Notes under the pieces: model-generated
Database searches by the model: none
What the model saw: only the letters and a program-made list of their open reading frames with translations
Told to the model about the DNA's origin: nothing
Assembly (NCBI GenBank): GCA_021234535.1
Contig: CM037849.1
Span: 13,187,526 to 13,251,525, forward strand
Reading direction: 5' to 3'
DNA length: 64,000 bases
Source: Stichopus chloronotus
Lineage: Eukaryota; Echinodermata; Holothuroidea; Aspidochirotida; Stichopodidae
Made by a program: the position numbers and the translations under genes
Shown here: piece after piece, positions 51,601 to 64,000 of the stretch
Layout of the letters: each line of letters begins with the position of its first letter
Numbering within the stretch: position 1 is the stretch's first letter

Positions 51601-54600
51601 TGATATGTTATCTACAATTTCTTTTCGTCTCCAATTCTCTTGTTGAATATTGTCAGGGACATGCTCTAGTGATTCCACGTGGGACTAAAGAGCCAGTTGT
51701 CTACTGAGTGATACTGCATCGATGAATATGTGGCAGTATGCTGTCCTACACTGGCTCCGGAAATTGGTATGCTGTAATTACATCATTTTCCAAACTTGAT
51801 GTGCTGCAACATATTAGTTTCCTTAAGTTTGTGGAGTACCTCTGACAGTGCTGCCATACATTAATATCCTGACTCGGTATGCTGTCAGAAATGGATTCCC
51901 AAACTTGATACACTGTCATTTCTTGATTTGATGTAAATACATCAACTTCACAACTTGTCATGCATTGATTTCCTGGCTTTTTTTGTACTGTCATAGATTT
52001 GATTCCTTTAATTAGTATGCTATAGTATACTGTTTACCAGATCTGATACACTGTAATTTATTGGCTCCGAATTAATTTGCTCACTGCCATACAATGATTC
52101 AATGATAGGTTCTGTCAAAGTCTGAGTCTCTTTATACAACCATAAACTGATTCCCTGGCTTTGCATGCTGTCATAAACTGATTCCCTGGCTTGTTACGCT
52201 GTCAAAAACTGATTCCCTGGCTTTGTATGCTGTCATAAACTGATTCCCTGGCTTTGTATGCTGTCATAAACTGATTCCCTGGCTTGTTACACTGTCAAAA
52301 ACTGATCCCCTGGCTTGTTACGCTGTCAAAAACTGATCCCCTGGCTTGGCGTTCTGTCGACAATTTTTCCTGATTATAACTTATTATTAACTGATTTCAT
52401 TCTACAGGCCCAGCTATCTACTGGATGTAACTACAGAGCTGATTGTATAAAACCAACATGTGTTTTTTTTTACTCTCATACATACTTTTTATTTTTACAC
52501 ACATCCAGTCACTGTAGAAGTAAATTTCCCATTTAACCATCCACCTACCCCTCCCTCACAAACGCTCAAATTGAAGGTGGATGGCAACCAACGTTCTCAC
52601 CAGGATAGAACAGGATTAGAACAGGATTCTTTTAAATCATGGCAAAGGTTTGGTAAACAGAAATAAATCAAAACATGTGATTCACTATTTCAAATCATGT
52701 GACCATAAATACTATTGTAGAACCACAAACTCATATAGCTAACATGATGAGCAGTTGGCAAAACTTTGTTTACCAGAAATAAATCAAAAGATGTGATTGG
52801 TTGCTTCAAATCGTGACCACAATACCAGTGGAGAACCACAAACTTATACAGCTAGCTTGATGATCAATCGTTGGCAATTTATGAACGATCAAACAAGTGG
52901 TAACCATGACGATCAGAGCACCATGGAGATGAAACAGACCCTTAACATTTCTGGGAGGAAAAAAATCATCCATGTGAAACAAAAACGCCACGAACAACAG
53001 CTACGAAAAAGTTCAAACATCGATACTTACGCTGACGAGTATTTCCTTGTGCTTTGTGAACCAGTGAGTGCAGTGCTACTGAAACTTTGCATAAATATAT
53101 TCACGGAAAAATAACACAGTGTTTGCATATCATTATTCAAGGATTGTTCTATTTTTTTATTTTTTTTTTTGCAGCTTTTTAAATATCTGTAAATCTTGTT
53201 TACTACATTTTATGGCACTGTCAACTTATCACTTCTTTCTTTTTTTTTCATTTTGTACATCCCTTTTCTTTTGTTGTAATAATTCATCTCTTTCATGTTT
53301 CTTTCTTTCTTATTTTTTTTTAAAGTTACTACCCTGGTATTGATAGACTGTCTTTGTGAAATGTACAGTTATATACACTTGAAAATGGCACCATCTATAA
53401 CACACAATGAATACTCACTGTACTGAGGTCACTGCATGTCACTGGGGAGGCAAACTGCTGGCCTTGCTCTCGACGCGAGACGGCCAACCTTGTTTCGAAA
53501 ACGAAACTTCACAAAGTATGCTACGTTAGATACAATTTACAAACCATGAGGGCATCCCACGATGACCCATATCGTATTTACATGGAGTTGTGATGATCGA
53601 GGTACGATAAAAAACAAGACCAAATCTGGCCTGCATCTGGTGTAATCCCTGATCAAGTGAGGTGATACAATATCAATGACCCACAGAAACCCTCCTAGAT
53701 TGTGACCCACCACCACAGGCCCCTGACCTGCAAACCCGACAGTTTGAGAAGGCAATGACAAGTTAGGTTGCCAGTACCATAAAGAAACTCTGCCATTGGA
53801 AAAAAAAAAAAAATTGCAAAAACCAGCACATAGCAGCTTAATTTGAAATTGACACCATGTACCTAGCAGGTCATAGTCAAACTTGAGCACCCATAAGACC
53901 TTCAACATTTTTTTACTGAAAATATTGTACCCTCTTGAAGTTCCAAATAATCATGTTATAGGGCCAATTCTTCACTCTCCTGTGGATTAAGGCGTTGACG
54001 ACGACAAAACAGGCACGCAAGGGGGTGCCTGCGTATCACGAGTCTAAGAAAGCCAAGGCTTTCCAAAGCATTCTCAATTTGAGCATTTTAAAATACTTGC
54101 AACTTCGAACCCCACAGGGGTGATAATTTTAGCTCAAATTATACACATTATTTTTTAAAATACAGCCTGAGAAGATAAGATGCAGGGGAGTCTTTGTCCC
54201 TCCCTCCCTCCCCCCTCCCTCCCCCCCCCAGACTCCTGTCTGACCATAACTGATCGGATGTCTGATTTGGAGTGAAACTTTTTACTTAAATGTTAAGAAA
54301 TTTCACATTTTCGAGATGAAATCACTATCATGACACCATACTGCGATGGAGAAGTCCAAAGTTATAATAAAACAACTAATTCCAAGTGACTTTGTTCCTT
54401 AAATCACTTGTGTCTCAGACCTGAGAACAGTATCTTTCACTTTTATATGATGTTTTGTATCAAATTCGAAGTAAATGTTTGAAAATCTAAAAATGGCTAC
54501 CATTTTGTTTGATCAAGGCCGCTTTCTAACACCTCAAGTGATCCACACGGTGAGTAATTATTACAGTTGGCAAACATAATCCTGATATTTCCCTTCGGCC

Positions 54601-57335
54601 ACCAAACTGACCACAATTGATCGAGGTGTAAGTACAGTACCTCTTATCACGAAGACGAGAGGTCCTTCAGAGATTTTAAAATCATTTAAAAAAAGAAGGG
54701 TGGTTCTATTGTAAATTGTCTTACTAATTACTGTGATTAGTTATATAATTAAAAAGTTAAAAATTGTTATTTTAAAAGAACATAATTCAAATTTTGATGA
54801 GTAAACTTAGCATGTCTGACTTCTAAGTTAAAAAGTCACGTTCGTCTTTAAGAAAGGACACGATTCAACCGAAAAAAGCACGACAAGAATGGCCGAGTAT
54901 GACCATCAGTTGAAACCAGTGGAAATGTCGAACCACAATAAGGATTGACTGTGAGGTCACTTGAAGATGAAACAAAAAATCAAAATGTGAGGTACAATAC
55001 AAAAATCAAGGTTGTAATAAAAACACGTCCTCAATTCCACTTTAAAATAAAATCACTTTCGAGGAACCGATGCCCTCAGAAATATCTCCAAAAAGAAAAA
55101 GGGATGACAAAAAAAAAAAAACAGTAGTTCTAATTTAGAACTTCTTTTGAATGTTTGATAATAGATTTGATTGCATCTTAACCTTTTGTCACCCTAGTTT
55201 CGACCTTGGAAAATATTACTAGCAAATTATTTAACCTCATCCATCTGAAGTGACAATTACACTTGCAGACACATTGCACCAATTTAACATTTAAAAAAGA
55301 GAGTCTTTGGCTATCTGTGCTACAAGCACAGAACACAAAACAAGGCAAAAAAAAAAAAAATACTGTGAAGATAATGTCAGTCCAAGTGATAATTTCTCTC
55401 CCTCCCTCCTCCTGGCTGTCATTGGCAAAGAAAAACACTTTCTTTAATTCCTTTCCAACATATTTGTTGTGTTCTTTTATTTCTCATGCAAGCCTCATGG
55501 TTGCTGAATACTAAATTTCATCTTATGTTGAGGAAAAGGGTGGGGTCGCATTGGGGGGTGGAGGGTGGGGAGGCGGTGAAGAACTGATCAAAAAGTCAGA
55601 CAGAATCACTTCTTTTGACTGAGGGTCAGCTTTGCTCATTCTTGGCTTGCTAACTATGGTATCCCATAATGCCTCGTTTCATCGCCACTGCCCATTCTAC
55701 TCTTCTTGGCAAAAAGAGTTTGGGGGAGGAATATGACCTCTTACAATAGAGTTGCAATAAAGTACATATGAACTGGCTCATATCTGATTCATTTCAGGTG
55801 AGTTGCTTGAGAAAATTGCTCAATATGAAGCTGACAAATGTCGACAAAACGACTCCAAACCATTCCCCAGGCAAGATTCGACACAAAGGTTTTTACTTCC
55901 CTGATTCCAGTTCTTGAAAAGATGCGTTCTAGAATCGAGCGAACCAAATGCAGCAAAATCGGGAACGGTTTTTGTTTTGGTCTAAGTCCACCCTTTATGG
56001 AACATAAAACAGTTCTACACAAAAATGAGCGATGAAAGCTTTGAAATTATCTTAACTTTGCGAGAGCCAATGATACTGACTGAGTGAATATTCACAAACA
56101 GTTTCATGCTCTTTACCCTCTTTACAAAGGTTTGATGAGAACATTTTCATCCGAGTGGCATGTTCTTGTTTTCGTGTGAGATGACATACCATTTATTGGC
56201 ATGTGTAGGCTTGCTTACTTTACAAGTAACCATGGAACTGAACAACAGTGCACTGGGCCTCTGCTTTTTTGTCTCGGAAACACACAATGGTGGCTTCTTC
56301 ACCACAAGTTCACAGAAGAATGAAGAGTTCTTACCTATAGATATTGAAATAGGGAAGAATGCCAACTGAGTGTACTGCCAACTGCTTGACCAGTGAAAAA
56401 CCAAGAATAATGTGAGGGCGCTTCTATTTGCAAAAGTAAAAGCCATGTAACATGTGCATCATCATACCAAAAGTGTGCAACCAATTTCTGAGAATGGGAA
56501 TTTAAAACAATTCCTAAACAATTTTTTTTCCCTACTTCAATTCTTAAAAGTACATGTGGACCATTCCTCCATATTATGCTACATGTTTTGACAGTTTGAT
56601 GCTCAAGTCTAGCAGAAAACGCTTAACAAATTTTTTGGAGTGGTACAGTTTTTCTTGACATATTCTGCAGATATTGGCTTCAGTACATGTTGCATGTCAA
56701 CAATCTCCTTTTGTTCGATTCCATTTCTACGGTTCTCCGTTTATTCACACCATCTTTTTTTTATCGACGTGTGATTTCGTCAATAATGAAGGACTACTCA
56801 TCTTTGACATGATACTTCCTGATGGTTTTGGTTAAATTACCCGAAAATTAATTGGCAATGAAATCGATCATACTCAAAAATGTCATGAATACATTATTGT
56901 TGCTATGTTTTGCCTTTTAGTAATTTCCCTTTCTTTGTATATCCTTCGTATGTGATAAAAAGAAAAAGTCTCAAATATGGTTAGCAAATTTTGTGTAAGA
57001 TGCTTTGGCATCAATCTGGCCTCCGTCAGCAGATGACAGGAGGAAACGCCAGATGGTGGAGGGACCGAAACCTGTGAACGACGTTAGCCCCAGATCCGAA
57101 ATTCAGCAAAATGTCTGATGAAAAGCACCCAGTGGTCTCTCGTCTCTTTCAAAATGTTAACGTATGAGATGGTGTCACTGGTAAGACACATCTCTTCCCC
57201 TGTTTGCATTTTCTTTCAGATGGCATTGTGACTGTCCTTCTTTGTGATGCAGCTACACCACGTAATCTACGTGTTGTGAGGTTGTGATGTGACAAGGTAT
57301 GGATCCCCTTCTGAATGTGTATAGAGGGAGCCTTC
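48607..57335. other. Intergenic region between convergent genes, no gene recognised
   Basis: The region separates the laminin 3' end from the SGK stop codon. It includes the undetermined SGK 3' UTR: minus-strand AATAAA signals appear as TTTATT at 56740-56745 and 55476-55481. Open frames here are short and have no family motifs. Contents are AT-rich sequence, a 31-bp tandem repeat (51690-52360) and several homopolymer or pyrimidine tracts (for example 53150-53320). Confidence 0.7.
51690..52360. repeat. 31-bp tandem repeat with decayed flank (intergenic)
   Basis: Seven units with CTGATTCCCTGGCTT cores start at 52147, 52178, 52209, 52240, 52271, 52302 and 52333, exactly 31 bp apart. From 51690 to 52140, diverged units keep TATGCTGT and TTCC..GGCT fragments, indicating an older array. 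Confidence 0.88.

Positions 57336-64000
<6,665 letters not shown>

Overview
This window looks like nuclear DNA from a non-vertebrate animal, most likely a marine invertebrate; the species cannot be told from the sequence. It has many short, phase-compatible exons with GT-AG introns, intronic satellites and microsatellites, and mobile-element debris of types that are rare or absent in mammals (Helentron-like elements, BEL/Pao gag remnants, MITE-like elements). I see no prokaryotic features, rRNA, tRNA or CRISPR array.

Region 1 (30-47709, + strand) holds the 3' two thirds of a laminin alpha chain gene. I traced 38 coding exons: exons 1-6 are laminin-type EGF (LE) modules, exons 7-19 are the coiled coil of domains II/I, and exons 20-38 are the five laminin G modules LG1-LG5, ending at a TAA at 47707-47709. 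Together they give 5,467 nt, about 1,821 codons plus one surplus nucleotide. That surplus is a +1 frame inconsistency inside exon 7. The 5' part of the gene lies off the left edge. Two features of this chain are unusual: a symmetric 84-bp cassette exon (exon 17) that puts a four-cysteine EGF-like fragment inside the coiled coil, and an LG1 module with no cysteines.

Region 2 (about 48.6-57.3 kb) is intergenic between two genes that converge tail to tail. It holds 3' UTR sequence, a 31-bp tandem repeat and low-complexity tracts; I recognise no gene there.

Region 3 (57336-63202, - strand) holds the last five coding exons of an SGK-family AGC protein kinase, from the catalytic loop to the hydrophobic motif. 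Its N-terminal half lies off the right edge. One SGK intron contains a 48-bp satellite with an exact 144-bp higher-order period and an uninterrupted 592-codon minus-strand frame.

The laminin introns carry most of the accessory DNA: three Helentron-like elements with BEL/Pao gag sequence (introns 8 and 36), a MITE-like family with CTTAAAGGG termini (introns 5, 14, 24), a 69-bp satellite with a 276-bp higher-order repeat (intron 20), long GAT/ATC trinucleotide tracts in opposite orientation (introns 25 and 35), and a tract of AGGTCA half-sites (intron 30). In the laminin introns longer than about 300 bp that have no entry of their own (152-952, 1037-1772, 1988-2427, 2529-3421, 5341-6273, 6427-7128, 11111-12022, 12176-12800, 13956-14398, 14557-15167, 16617-17204, 17322-17803, 17888-18942, 19132-19550, 24427-25526, 25649-26346, 34332-34838, 34986-36179, 38557-38907, 39098-39581, 39738-40412, 43439-44326) I see only AT-rich sequence and short homopolymers.

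The two genes are functionally unrelated as far as the sequence shows. Laminin alpha is a secreted basement-membrane scaffold; SGK is a cytosolic PDK1/mTORC2-activated kinase.
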